NCBI GenBank assembly: GCA_046329495.1
Contig: JAXLUO010000008.1
Location: 1-64,000 of the forward strand
Direction of reading: 5' to 3'
DNA from: Bog-950 sp046329495
Lineage (GTDB): Bacteria > Bacteroidota > Bacteroidia > Chitinophagales > LD1
Length of the DNA: 64,000 nt
A program made the position numbers and the translations under genes. The notes beneath the pieces were generated by a model. That model was not told where the DNA came from and did not search any database. It was given only the letters and a program-made list of their open reading frames with translations. This document shows positions 29,198-36,320 of the stretch, in pieces (the first letter of the stretch is position 1; every line of letters begins with the position of its first letter).

Positions 29198-29479
29198 ATG
29201 GAATTACCTATTTGTCCGTTGTGCGGTCGACCGGTTGAAGGCCGTAGCAGTAAGCATCATTTAGTACCCAAAAGCAAAGGCGGCAAGCACGAGGATACTG
29301 TGCTGATGCACCACATTTGCCACAACAAAATACACAGCCTGTTTACCGAGCGCGAAATTCAGGTGCATTATAATACCATCGATAAGCTGATGGCTAATGA
29401 AGAAATTCAGCGCTTCGTAAAATGGGTCAGCAAAAAGCCGAATGATTTTTACGATGGATCGGCGCCGAGGAAGCGATAA
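29198..29479 (+). CDS. Small HNH-type nuclease-fold protein
   Basis: A 93-residue protein with a CPLCGRPV knuckle (Cys6, Cys9), a second motif SSKHHLVPKSKGGKHEDT in the position of the HNH His pair, and MHHICHNKIHSLF, which completes the beta-beta-alpha metal finger. Free-standing HNH proteins of this size are annotated as HNH endonucleases in Bacteroidota; they may nick or cut DNA or only bind it. It is the last gene before the repeat-rich non-coding region at 29480-30439 and is translated close behind two membrane proteins. Catalysis is inferred from the motif. Confidence 0.75.
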   Translation: MELPICPLCGRPVEGRSSKHHLVPKSKGGKHEDTVLMHHICHNKIHSLFTEREIQVHYNTIDKLMANEEIQRFVKWVSKKPNDFYDGSAPRKR

Positions 29480-29558
29480 CCTTAATAGAACGCTGATTTT
29501 ATATGATGGTTATGATTTGCGCAGTTCACAGTAGTTAGTAGTATAGCCGAACAGCCAG

Positions 29559-29579
29559 ATCCTGAAACAAGTTCAGGAT
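29559..29579. repeat. REP-like palindrome
   Basis: Perfect 8-bp stem ATCCTGAA/TTCAGGAT around loop ACAAG, followed by GACG. Palindromes of this type, ending GGATGAC, are common extragenic repeats in many bacteria. Similar ends recur at 33991-33999 and 36352-36360. Confidence 0.6.
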
Positions 29580-29625
29580 GACGCCTTCTTTTGTTTTGAT
29601 TAAATAGGAGGTGGTTCCTCCTTTC

Positions 29626-29769
29626 AACTTTACATTCCTTTACACTTTTTAAACCAGGATGTGCAGGATAGGAAAGGATTTTCAGGATAAACGTTCGTCA
29701 AACTTTACACTCCTTTACACTTTTTCCGGGCGGCCTGCTTTCCAAACTTTACACTCCTTTACACTTTTT
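29626..29769 (+). repeat. Three direct copies of a 25-bp iteron-like repeat
   Basis: Copies at 29626-29650, 29701-29725 and 29745-29769. Copies two and three are identical; copy one has a single change (T for C at its tenth base). Each consists of AACTTTACAC, TC, CTTTACAC and a T tract, so CTTTACAC occurs twice per copy. Spacing between starts is 75 and 44 bases. The arrangement resembles iterons or regulator-binding arrays; what binds is unknown. Confidence 0.8.
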
Positions 29770-29793
29770 GAACCGGGAAGACTTGCTCCGGGG

Positions 29794-29960
29794 TTATCCA
29801 CAGCTACTTGTGCATGCTTGTGCACTTTTTTGCTTGTGCACAAGTTACAGAAATTTTCATGTGATGATTTTTTGTGTTAAAACGGGGTAAAACAGGGCTT
29901 TCATCCATTACGATTTTTTGCATTTGTGCAGATTTGTGCAGTTGCTTTTCACGTGCACAA
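29794..29960. repeat. DnaA-box match and cluster of seven TTGTGCA motifs
   Basis: TTATCCACA at 29794-29802 is a perfect match to the classical DnaA box. TTGTGCA follows on the plus strand at 29808, 29818, 29834, 29924 and 29934 and on the minus strand at 29837-29843 and 29954-29960. Two pairs are spaced exactly 10 bases apart, one helical turn, and 29834-29843 is the palindrome TTGTGCACAA. TTGTGCACA differs from the relaxed DnaA box TTATNCACA at one base. AT-rich tracts lie between. Whether this is a replication origin or a transcription-factor array cannot be decided from sequence. Confidence 0.55.
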
Positions 29961-30189
29961 ATTTCCAAAATTTTAATTTGAGTGACGGCCGGGCGTAGTT
30001 GTCCCTGCGGGTTTATGCGCACGCGGGCTTTATGAGCCGGTAAATTGTCTGAAGGTTGAGCGTTGCCGTCGCGGGGAGGGTGTAGTGTTTTCATGGGTGT
30101 TCAAATAACTTAGTGTACTGTAAAGATAGTATAAGAGTTTAAAAGTTTCAAATAATAATACTATTATTTAACAAAATAGATTGCCGGTG

Positions 30190-30246
30190 GGGTTAATACA
30201 AAACGGTCGAATGCAATGTTCACCACAGATTAAATACAGGGAATAC
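30190..30246. repeat. Imperfect dispersed repeat, copy 1
   Basis: This segment (TTAATACAAAACGGTCGAAT, then CCACAGATTAAATACAGGGA) is matched at about three quarters of positions by 31996-32052, on the other side of the oxidoreductase/regulator gene pair. A half copy (TTAATGCAAAACAGCCGAAT) is at 30325-30344. The shared core is CAAAACnGnCGAAT. No coding potential; origin unknown. Confidence 0.5.
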
Positions 30247-30264
30247 AAAAAATCCTCACCCCTG

Positions 30265-30285
30265 CCCCTCTCCGAAGGAGAGGGG
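30265..30285. repeat. Perfect hairpin CCCCTCTCC-GAA-GGAGAGGGG
   Basis: A 9-bp perfect stem with a 3-base loop in non-coding DNA. Not followed by a T tract, so not a standard terminator. This kind of palindrome is a frequent extragenic repeat in bacterial genomes. Confidence 0.6.
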
Positions 30286-30363
30286 TTGCGCTTTGTGCTT
30301 AAGGTTTGTGCCGGATAGATAGAATTAATGCAAAACAGCCGAATGTATGGGGCGGGGTATTTC

Positions 30364-30377
30364 TTGACCTAAGTCAA
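30364..30377. promoter_or_regulatory. FNR/Dnr-type operator TTGAC-N4-GTCAA
   Basis: A perfect 5-bp inverted repeat with a 4-base centre, the form bound by Crp/Fnr-family regulators of the FNR, Dnr and HcpR groups. The centre is between 30370 and 30371; if transcription starts about 5 bases after the -7 box at 30400-30407, that is near -41.5, the class II activator position. The promoter lacks a clear -33 box, which fits activation. The convergent gene at 31396-31971 encodes a Crp/Fnr-family regulator with the E-x-x-S-R recognition residues and is the obvious candidate binder. Confidence 0.6.
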
Positions 30378-30399
30378 TGACTAGGGCTTTAAGGGGGCC

Positions 30400-30407
30400 T
30401 ACTTTTG
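30400..30407 (+). promoter_or_regulatory. -7 box TACTTTTG of the oxidoreductase gene
   Basis: Matches the Bacteroidota -7 consensus TAnnTTTG, 32 bases before the ATG at 30440. No TTTG at the -33 position. Confidence 0.55.
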
Positions 30408-30439
30408 CATCCATATTTAACAATCAAAACCCCAAAGCA

Positions 30440-31393
30440 ATGAAAGCAGCCGTTTATACGCAGTATGGTACCCCAGATGTGGTGCAGTTAAAAGAAGTAG
30501 AAAAGCCGATGCCGAAGGAGCATGAAGTGCTGGTTCGTATTAAAGGTACCGCCGTTAATTCGGGCGATGTGCGTATGCGGAAGGCTGACCCTTTTGCCGT
30601 GCGTTTTATCTTCGGCTTCTTTACGCCCCGCATACCCGTATTAGGTGCAGTTTTTAGCGGTGAGGTGGCAAGCGTAGGTAAGCAGGTGAAAACCTTTAAA
30701 CCCGGCGACCAGGTGTTTGGCCATACCGATATGCGCTTTGGCGCACATGCCGAATATATCTGTGTGGCTGAAAGCGGAAGTATTACGCTAAAGCCTGCAA
30801 CGCTATCGCATGCCGAGGCGGCTACCATTCCGTTTGGTGCCGTTACGGCGCTGCATTTTTTGAAAAAGGCGGCGATCATGCCAAATCAAAAGGTGCTTAT
30901 TGTGGGTGCCTCGGGCGCTGTGGGCAGCGCGGCGGTGCAATTAGCCCGGTATTATGGTGCGCGGGTAACTGCTGTTTGCAGCACCGGAAATAGGGAACTT
31001 GTAAAATCGCTTGGTGCGGAACGGGTAATTGATTATACCAAAGAGGACTTTACACAACAGGCAGAAACCTATGATGTGATTTTTGATACGGTGAATAGTA
31101 TAGCCGTGCCGAAAGCTTTACAAGTGTTGAACGATAAGGGCACCTTGATTTTAAGCGCTGCCGGCATGAAAGAAATGTTGCAGGGCGCCTGGTTTGGTGC
31201 TGTTAAAGGCCGCAGTATATTGAATGGGGTAATCGGTCATTCGGCAACAGAAATACAACTGCTGAAAGAACTGGTGGATAGCGGCATATATAAGCCCGTG
31301 GTAGATAGAACTTATCCTTTAGCGCAAATTGCCGCAGCACATGCTTATGTGGAGCAGGGCCATAAAAAGGGTAACGTAGCCATTGCCGTGTAG
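30440..31393 (+). CDS. MDR-family NAD(P)-dependent oxidoreductase
   Basis: A 317-residue zinc-independent medium-chain dehydrogenase/reductase of the quinone-oxidoreductase type. Start at ATG 30440 (MKAAVYTQYGTPDVV); the frame opens earlier at 30377 but would cover the operator and -7 box. The N-terminal GroES-like domain includes IKGTAVNSGDVRMRKAD and GDQVFG; the Rossmann fold has VLIVGASGAVGSAAVQLARYYG for NAD(P)H, and ERVIDYTKEDF follows. The C-terminus PVVDRTYPLAQIAAAHAYVEQGHKKGNVAIAV is typical. Members reduce quinones or alpha,beta-unsaturated carbonyls. It appears to be controlled by the FNR-type site upstream; its stop is 2 bases from the convergent regulator stop. Confidence 0.85.
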   Translation: MKAAVYTQYGTPDVVQLKEVEKPMPKEHEVLVRIKGTAVNSGDVRMRKADPFAVRFIFGFFTPRIPVLGAVFSGEVASVGKQVKTFKPGDQVFGHTDMRFGAHAEYICVAESGSITLKPATLSHAEAATIPFGAVTALHFLKKAAIMPNQKVLIVGASGAVGSAAVQLARYYGARVTAVCSTGNRELVKSLGAERVIDYTKEDFTQQAETYDVIFDTVNSIAVPKALQVLNDKGTLILSAAGMKEMLQGAWFGAVKGRSILNGVIGHSATEIQLLKELVDSGIYKPVVDRTYPLAQIAAAHAYVEQGHKKGNVAIAV

Positions 31394-31395
31394 CC

Positions 31396-31971
31396 TTATT
31401 TCTGAAAAAGCCGCTTTCTTATCCGGCTCAGCGATTCGGGCTTTACACCTACGTAACTGGCAATTTGATATTGAGGGATTTTCTGTAATAAATCGGGCCT
31501 GAACTTTAGCAGTTTTAAATAGCGTTGTTCGGCGCTATCGGTAGCATAGGAAGCCATTAGTTCCTGCTGGTCGGCAAACACCTGCATCATTACCCGGCGC
31601 GAAACGGTTTCCAGCCTCGGGAATTTTTTATAGAGATCCTCTTCTTTTTCGCGGTTGCCCACTACCAGCCAGCAATCCATACAGCAATCCAGGTAATGGT
31701 TAGAAGGAATGTTTTGATTGAAGCTGTTCATGGAGATTACCCATTGTTCCTCGGTAAAAAAGTTGTTGGTCTTTTCTTCGCCATCTACCAGGTAGTATTG
31801 TCGCACGCAGCCTTCCAGCACAAAATAAACTTCGGTAGAGATTTGTCCTTCCCTTAAAAGCACGGTGCCTTTTTTGTATTGCCGGATGGTCATGGTTGCC
31901 ACAATGCCTTCTACTTCTTCGGTAGAGAGCGGCATGATGCGCTGAAAATAGGCGAGGAGTTTGTGGTGCAT
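31396..31971 (-). CDS. Crp/Fnr-family transcriptional regulator
   Basis: A 191-residue regulator. Residues about 10-110 form the cyclic-nucleotide-binding-like beta-barrel (YKKGTVLLREGQISTEVYFVLEGCVRQYY). The C-terminal helix-turn-helix is at about 165-188 (IPQYQIASYVGVKPESLSRIRKRL); Glu179, Ser182 and Arg183 fall in the E-x-x-S-R pattern that reads TTGA half-sites in FNR. There is no N-terminal Fe-S cysteine cluster like that of FNR, although Cys96, Cys97 and Cys100 lie close together. It converges on the MDR gene, which has a TTGAC-N4-GTCAA palindrome before it. The effector is unknown. Confidence 0.87.
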   Translation of the reverse strand: MHHKLLAYFQRIMPLSTEEVEGIVATMTIRQYKKGTVLLREGQISTEVYFVLEGCVRQYYLVDGEEKTNNFFTEEQWVISMNSFNQNIPSNHYLDCCMDCWLVVGNREKEEDLYKKFPRLETVSRRVMMQVFADQQELMASYATDSAEQRYLKLLKFRPDLLQKIPQYQIASYVGVKPESLSRIRKRLFQK

Positions 31972-31990
31972 GAATTGCTTTGGGTTCGTT

Positions 31991-32019
31991 CAAATCTAAC
32001 ACAAACAGCCGAATACAAA
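31991..32019 (-). promoter_or_regulatory. Promoter of the Crp/Fnr gene
   Basis: On the minus strand TTTG (32019-32016), a 17-base spacer and TAGATTTG (31998-31991) fit the Bacteroidota -33/-7 pattern TTTG...TAnnTTTG. The -7 box ends 20 bases before the start codon at 31971. The promoter partly overlaps the dispersed repeat at 31996-32052. Confidence 0.6.
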
Positions 32020-32052
32020 TTTGCCACAGATGAAATACAGGGGATGAATACT
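31996..32052. repeat. Imperfect dispersed repeat, copy 2
   Basis: Second copy of the repeat described at 30190-30246 (ACAAACAGCCGAATACAAAT, then CCACAGATGAAATACAGGGG). It overlaps the promoter of the Crp/Fnr gene. The remaining bases up to 32181 show no gene. Confidence 0.5.
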
Positions 32053-32181
32053 TAAATTTGTGGTCGACGGCAGTCGTTCACATGACTGTACCAAAACGGA
32101 AGTGCGGAGTAGTGATACTACTATTTAATTTGACCTGGTAACGATATTTGATTAGGATGTGGATTTATATTTAATGAATGT

Positions 32182-33720
32182 ATGCGCAGATACTGGCTTT
32201 TAATTTTGTTCAATCTGTTAATGGAGTGCATAGCTATAGGCCAACCCTTTGATCTGATAACGAGATTCGGGTTTGCTAATTGCCAATTTAATTCACTACT
32301 GATCAAAGAAGGTAAATTATATTGCACCGGAGCAATTCAGGACACGGTTTATCCTTATATATCCTTAAACGTGTTCGCGTGTTTTGAAAGCTCCGGTGAA
32401 CTCAACTATTTTAAAGTCTTCCGGGGAGATAGCACTGTAAGCGAATTGGGGACTTTCGAAAATTCATTAATTAAAACCTCCGATGGTGGATTTGCTTTAT
32501 GTGGATATACGCTTTACTCAGGAAGGGCCAGCTGCTTATTTATAAAATATGATAGCGTCGGCAATGTGGTTAATTGGAATCAGTATAAGTTAAATGCCCA
32601 GAATTTCTTTGGGAGGAACATTGCTCAGGCTGCCGATGGGGGTTACTATATTACCGGAACGGTTCAATACAATAGTGGAGACATTGACATTTTTGTTATG
32701 AAGCTTGATGCTAACGGCCAGCAAATGTGGTTGAAAGCCTATGGGGATACCTCATGGCTAGAGAACTCAAACTCCCTGGTTATTACGAATAATAACAAAA
32801 TCCTAGTTGTAGGAGCCCAGGCCAATGGTGTTACAAACCCTCAGTATTTTTACTCTTATAGAAAATTAATGCTTTTAGATTCGATGGGCAATATTTTATT
32901 GGATACTATTGGAGTGGACCCCAATGTTTCGAGTGCCTTTAGTACGATTTCTACTAGTGATGGAGGGTATATATTTTCTGGCAGCTATATTGATGTACGA
33001 AGCACTGGATATGCTGGAGAGGTAGGCTATATCGAAAAACTAGATAGCAATCTACAGACTGTTTGGAAAAAAAAGCTCGGACCTGATGCCCCGCAAAGCA
33101 TGACTTTTTTATATTCTATTAAGGAACAGGCTAATGGTGAACTTTTGGCCTCAGGAAGTACATTTAATAACACCGCATCATTTCCTAATCAACATCAAAA
33201 TGGATGGGTTTTGAAACTGACCTCAGACGGTGACATGCTTTGGAGTAGGGAATATCGAGGGGTGACGCGTAAAGGTCAGTTGATTGAAACCAATAAGCTC
33301 TATGATTTGGACCTATCAGATAATGGTAAGGTATTTGCTTGTGGCATAGCTCAAGACGATAACGATACATTTCCCCAAAAGGCATGGTTGATTGCCCTGG
33401 ATGAGAATGGGTGCCTGAATTCTACTTTTTGTGGTTATACTAGTATCCGAGAACCTCAAAACGAGAATGTTTTTGAACTAGAAATATTTCCCAATCCGTT
33501 TTTTGATTTTATTAATGTTAGAATTGATTCTCAATTTGGCTCTCCGATAAGTTGTAATGTGTATAATACTTTAGGACAGTTGGTTTACCAGGTTAATCTC
33601 CAAGAAAATGATAGTAAAGAGGTTTATTCTTTTGATCTTGGCGGCTTGCCTTCCGGAATATACACTTTTGAAATTTTGACTGGGCAAGGCAAAGTTCTTT
33701 CGCGTGGTTTTAAGAAATAA
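32182..33720 (+). CDS. T9SS-sorted protein with propeller-like repeats
   Basis: A 512-residue exported protein. Signal peptide at residues 1-20 (MRRYWLLILFNLLMECIAIG). Repeated blades of the type SDGGFALCGYT, ADGGYYITGTV, SDGGYIFSGSY, NGELLASGSTF are spaced about 50-60 residues, as in beta-propellers of the delta-60-repeat/SBBP kind. The C-terminus is a T9SS type A sorting domain: LEIFPNPFFDFINV, CNVYNTLGQLVYQV, LGGLPSGIYTFEI, SRGFKK. The gene is visibly richer in A and T at third codon positions (GAT, AAT, TTT, ATT, AAA) than its neighbours, which hints at a later arrival or weaker expression. Substrate or partner unknown. Confidence 0.82.
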   Translation: MRRYWLLILFNLLMECIAIGQPFDLITRFGFANCQFNSLLIKEGKLYCTGAIQDTVYPYISLNVFACFESSGELNYFKVFRGDSTVSELGTFENSLIKTSDGGFALCGYTLYSGRASCLFIKYDSVGNVVNWNQYKLNAQNFFGRNIAQAADGGYYITGTVQYNSGDIDIFVMKLDANGQQMWLKAYGDTSWLENSNSLVITNNNKILVVGAQANGVTNPQYFYSYRKLMLLDSMGNILLDTIGVDPNVSSAFSTISTSDGGYIFSGSYIDVRSTGYAGEVGYIEKLDSNLQTVWKKKLGPDAPQSMTFLYSIKEQANGELLASGSTFNNTASFPNQHQNGWVLKLTSDGDMLWSREYRGVTRKGQLIETNKLYDLDLSDNGKVFACGIAQDDNDTFPQKAWLIALDENGCLNSTFCGYTSIREPQNENVFELEIFPNPFFDFINVRIDSQFGSPISCNVYNTLGQLVYQVNLQENDSKEVYSFDLGGLPSGIYTFEILTGQGKVLSRGFKK

Positions 33721-34051
33721 TTTTTTTATCTGATTCATTTTGGTTTTGCAGAATTAATGCCGCCCTGGCGACTGAGCCGGATGTTATGACCTACTTATTC
33801 CTTTTAATTCTAACCAATTCTGAAATAAACAGAAGGAATCAGAATAGTTGGGTTACGTATATGCTGTTATGTGTGTGTTGCTCGTGACCTGTTTGTGAGG
33901 ATACAGACAGGCGCGATAGTCTTTCTTCATAAGGCGGCGGTTTCGAGGAGAGCAGAGTTTTCGCTTGTAGGTTAATATCCCTCCTTCGTCGGGATGACAA
34001 GGAAAGTGCAAGTGGTAAAGCGTGGTTTATCGTGAAAAATTATTGTGCCAG
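33721..34051. other. Non-coding region with small hairpins
   Basis: 331 bases between convergent genes with no gene seen. It holds an interrupted inverted repeat around 33795-33840 (ATTCCTT...AAGGAAT, enclosing TTCTG...CAGAA) and a hairpin ATCCC/GGGAT at 33977-33995 followed by GACAA, similar at its end to the REP-like motif at 29559-29579. Confidence 0.5.
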
Positions 34052-34546
34052 TTAAGGCATTGCTGCTACCGCCACCCAAACTTCTTCTTCGCTATCAGGG
34101 TGGTTGTGTTTGTATTTATCGCCTAACACTTCAAAATGCGGGCGTGTACTATCGGGGCGTAGGTTGTGGGCAGGGAGCCATTCGGCAAAGAGATAGCGCA
34201 GTGTTTCGCCAAAGGTGGCAGGTGTGCCGGTGTAGGTAAACACTACATATGCTCCCGCAGGTATAGTTAATACTTCCATTCCTTCGGGCAGGTTATTGGT
34301 GTCGTTTATTTCTACCGTGGCCCATTTTTGCCAAACAGTGTCGTGTGTAAAATCGCGGAATTTTAATTGCGGGTTGTAAACCTGCACGCTGATTAAATTA
34401 GTAGAGGCGGGCGACTGTATCTCCTTCCGGCGGGGCATAAAGCGTTGCCATAGTGCCGGTGTGTTATCGTTGGCAATAGAGGTTTGTGTGTGCATGCCCA
34501 CTAAGGTTGCACCTGCAAAGGTTTTCAGTTGCGGTTGTATGTTCAT
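34052..34546 (-). CDS. GyrI-like/effector-binding-domain protein
   Basis: A 164-residue protein from Met at 34546 (MNIQPQLKTFAGATLVGMHTQTS); the longer frame from 34573 adds nine residues. The pattern fits the GyrI-like (AraC effector-binding, SRPBCC-unrelated) fold: an N-terminal strand with GMHTQTS, VQVYNPQLKFRDF, WATVEINDTNNLPEGMEVLTIPAGAYVVFTYTG, FAEWLPAHNLRPDSTRPHFEVLGDKY, and the terminal EEEVWVAV strand. Such stand-alone domains bind small hydrophobic ligands. It starts 37 bases after the ABC-F gene stop on the same strand. Role unknown. Confidence 0.75.
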   Translation of the reverse strand: MNIQPQLKTFAGATLVGMHTQTSIANDNTPALWQRFMPRRKEIQSPASTNLISVQVYNPQLKFRDFTHDTVWQKWATVEINDTNNLPEGMEVLTIPAGAYVVFTYTGTPATFGETLRYLFAEWLPAHNLRPDSTRPHFEVLGDKYKHNHPDSEEEVWVAVAAMP

Positions 34547-34582
34547 CAGCGTAAAGCTACAAAGAAGGAGCAAGGTTGTTGC

Positions 34583-36205
34583 TTACTTCCACAGCGCTTC
34601 GCGTTGCTGGGCTACTACATCGCTGTTCAGGAACGAGTCGAAGTCCATTTCTTTATCGAGGTTGCCTTTAGGGCCAATTTCGATAATGCGTGTAGCGATG
34701 GTTTCCAGCAACTCGTGGTCACGCGAGGTAAAGATGATGGTGCCTTTAAAGTCGTTCATGCCGTTGTTAAGGGCGGTGATAGATTCAAGGTCTAAGTGGT
34801 TGGTTGGTTCATCAAACAACAACACGTTGCCACGCATCATCATCATGCGGCTGAACATACAGCGCATTTTTTCGCCACCCGAAAGCACGGTACACTTCTT
34901 CAATACTTCTTCGCCCGAGAACAACATACGGCCCAGGAACGAACGGATAAAAGTTTCGTCCATATCGGGTGTTGAATACTGGCGCAACCAGTCAATAAGG
35001 TTCAGGTCTAAGCCTTCGAAGTATTCGGTGTTATCGTTTGGTATGTAACCGCGCACGGTGGTAACGCCCCAGTTAACGGTACCTTGGTAGTCTTTATCCT
35101 TACCGGCCAGAATATTATGGAAGGCCGTTAAGGCTACGCTATTACGGCCCAGCACCGCAACCTTATCGCCGCGCTTAAGGGTAAAGTTTACATTGCTGAA
35201 CAGCACTTCGCCATTCACGGTTTTCGATAAGTTCTTTACCTCCAGAATTTCGTTACCTGCTTCGCGGATTACGTTGTTAAGCACAATACCGGGGTATTTA
35301 CGGTTGCTGGGCTTAATTTCTTCGAGGTTAATTTTATCCAGCGCCTTTTTACGGCTGGTAGCCTGACGGCTTTTACTGGCGTTTGCCGAGAAACGACGAA
35401 TGAATTCCTGCAATTCCTTAATACGGTCTTCTGCCTTCTTGTTTTGGTCGGCACGCTGGCGGGCTGCCAACTGCGAGCTTTGATACCAGAAGGAGTAATT
35501 ACCGGTGTAAATGGTCATTTTGCCAAAGTCGATATCTACCACGTGGGTACAGATAGCATCGAGGAAGTGACGGTCGTGACTAACCACCAGGATGATTCCT
35601 TTGTAATCGGCCAGGAAGTCTTCTAACCAGTTAATGGTTTGCACGTCCAGGTCGTTGGTAGGTTCATCCAGAAATAGCACATCGGGGTTGCCGAACAGGG
35701 CCTGTGCCAATAACACACGCACTTTTTGGTTACCGTCCAGTTCTTTTACTAAACGGTAGTGCAGGTCTTCTTTAATACCCAGGTGACTTAACAATTCGGC
35801 GGCAGAACTTTCGGCGTTCCAGCCATCCATCTCGTTAAAGATGTTTTCGAGTTCGCCGGCACGGTGGCCATCTTCATCGTTAAAATCGGGCTTGGCGTAA
35901 ATGGCTTCTTTTTCCTGCATTACGCTCCACAATGTTTTGTGGCCCATTAACACAGTCTGCAGCACCGGTATTTCGTCGTATTCAAAGTGGTTCTGCTTTA
36001 AAACGGCTACACGCAGGGCTTTAGGGATGCTAACGCTGCCGGTGGTAGGGTCTACGTCGCCTTGTAATATTTTAAGAAAAGTAGACTTGCCGGCTCCGTT
36101 GGCGCCGATAATACCATAGCAATTACCCTCCGTAAACATCAGGTTTACGTCTTCGAACAGGGTGCGCTTACCGTAGCGCAGCGAAAGGTTGTTAACCGTA
36201 ATCAT
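34583..36205 (-). CDS. ABC-F family ATPase (YbiT-like) with one degenerate site
   Basis: A 540-residue soluble ABC protein with two nucleotide-binding domains, of the ABC-F translation-factor group. NBD1: Walker A GANGAGKST (34-42), Walker B VLFLDEPTNDLD (177-187), switch His210 in VVSHDR, but the signature is LDGNQ (156-160). NBD2: Walker A is GRNSVALT (353-360), lacking the GKS/T core; signature LSGGE (441-445) and Walker B VLLFDEPTNHLD (461-472) are normal; the H-loop reads FTSRDH with Arg495 at the His position. Between them lies the charged linker (about 245-300). Thus the composite site of NBD2 Walker A plus NBD1 signature is degenerate, and the other looks intact. ABC-F proteins act on the ribosome. 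No transmembrane part. Confidence 0.88.
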   Translation of the reverse strand: MITVNNLSLRYGKRTLFEDVNLMFTEGNCYGIIGANGAGKSTFLKILQGDVDPTTGSVSIPKALRVAVLKQNHFEYDEIPVLQTVLMGHKTLWSVMQEKEAIYAKPDFNDEDGHRAGELENIFNEMDGWNAESSAAELLSHLGIKEDLHYRLVKELDGNQKVRVLLAQALFGNPDVLFLDEPTNDLDVQTINWLEDFLADYKGIILVVSHDRHFLDAICTHVVDIDFGKMTIYTGNYSFWYQSSQLAARQRADQNKKAEDRIKELQEFIRRFSANASKSRQATSRKKALDKINLEEIKPSNRKYPGIVLNNVIREAGNEILEVKNLSKTVNGEVLFSNVNFTLKRGDKVAVLGRNSVALTAFHNILAGKDKDYQGTVNWGVTTVRGYIPNDNTEYFEGLDLNLIDWLRQYSTPDMDETFIRSFLGRMLFSGEEVLKKCTVLSGGEKMRCMFSRMMMMRGNVLLFDEPTNHLDLESITALNNGMNDFKGTIIFTSRDHELLETIATRIIEIGPKGNLDKEMDFDSFLNSDVVAQQREALWK

Positions 36206-36267
36206 GTAGTGTGCCTTTTAAAAGAGGTGCGAAAGTAAGCTATTATGGCGGAAAAGACTATAGAGGG

Positions 36268-36320
36268 GAATTGGACAAATTGGACGAATTGGACAAATTG
36301 AACGAATGGGGCAAATGGGC
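36268..36320 (+). repeat. 9-bp tandem repeat, about six units
   Basis: Alternating units GAATTGGAC and AAATTGGAC, degenerating to GAATGGGGC and AAATGGGC, in the 281-base gap between the divergent ABC-F and Gfo/Idh genes. The same gap has a REP-like segment CCCTTCGAC...AGGGTGACAG (36335-36360) and a small hairpin CGGCT/AGCCG (36361-36375). Confidence 0.7.

Larger units (their letters stand above)
29480..30439. other. Repeat-rich non-coding region, possible origin-like or regulatory locus
   Basis: A 960-base stretch with no convincing gene. It holds, in order: a REP-like hairpin (29559-29579), three copies of a 25-base repeat (29626-29769), CAGGAT motifs around 29655-29688, a perfect DnaA-box match (29794-29802), seven TTGTGCA motifs (29808-29960), a GC-rich segment (29985-30090), a very AT-rich segment (about 30120-30180), a perfect 9-bp-stem hairpin (30265-30285) and the promoter of the oxidoreductase gene at the end. 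A minus-strand frame at 29804-30094 is open but built from the repeats and is not called as a gene. Confidence 0.7.

Noticed and set aside
29804..30094. 96-codon minus-strand frame in the repeat-rich non-coding region
   Set aside because: Its second half is made of the TTGTGCA repeats, there is no family match by eye and no convincing promoter or ribosome-binding site. It cannot be excluded as a tiny gene, but the repeats explain the frame.
29480..30440. CRISPR array
   Set aside because: The direct repeats are only three, spaced 75 and 44 bases with unequal spacers, and no cas gene is near.
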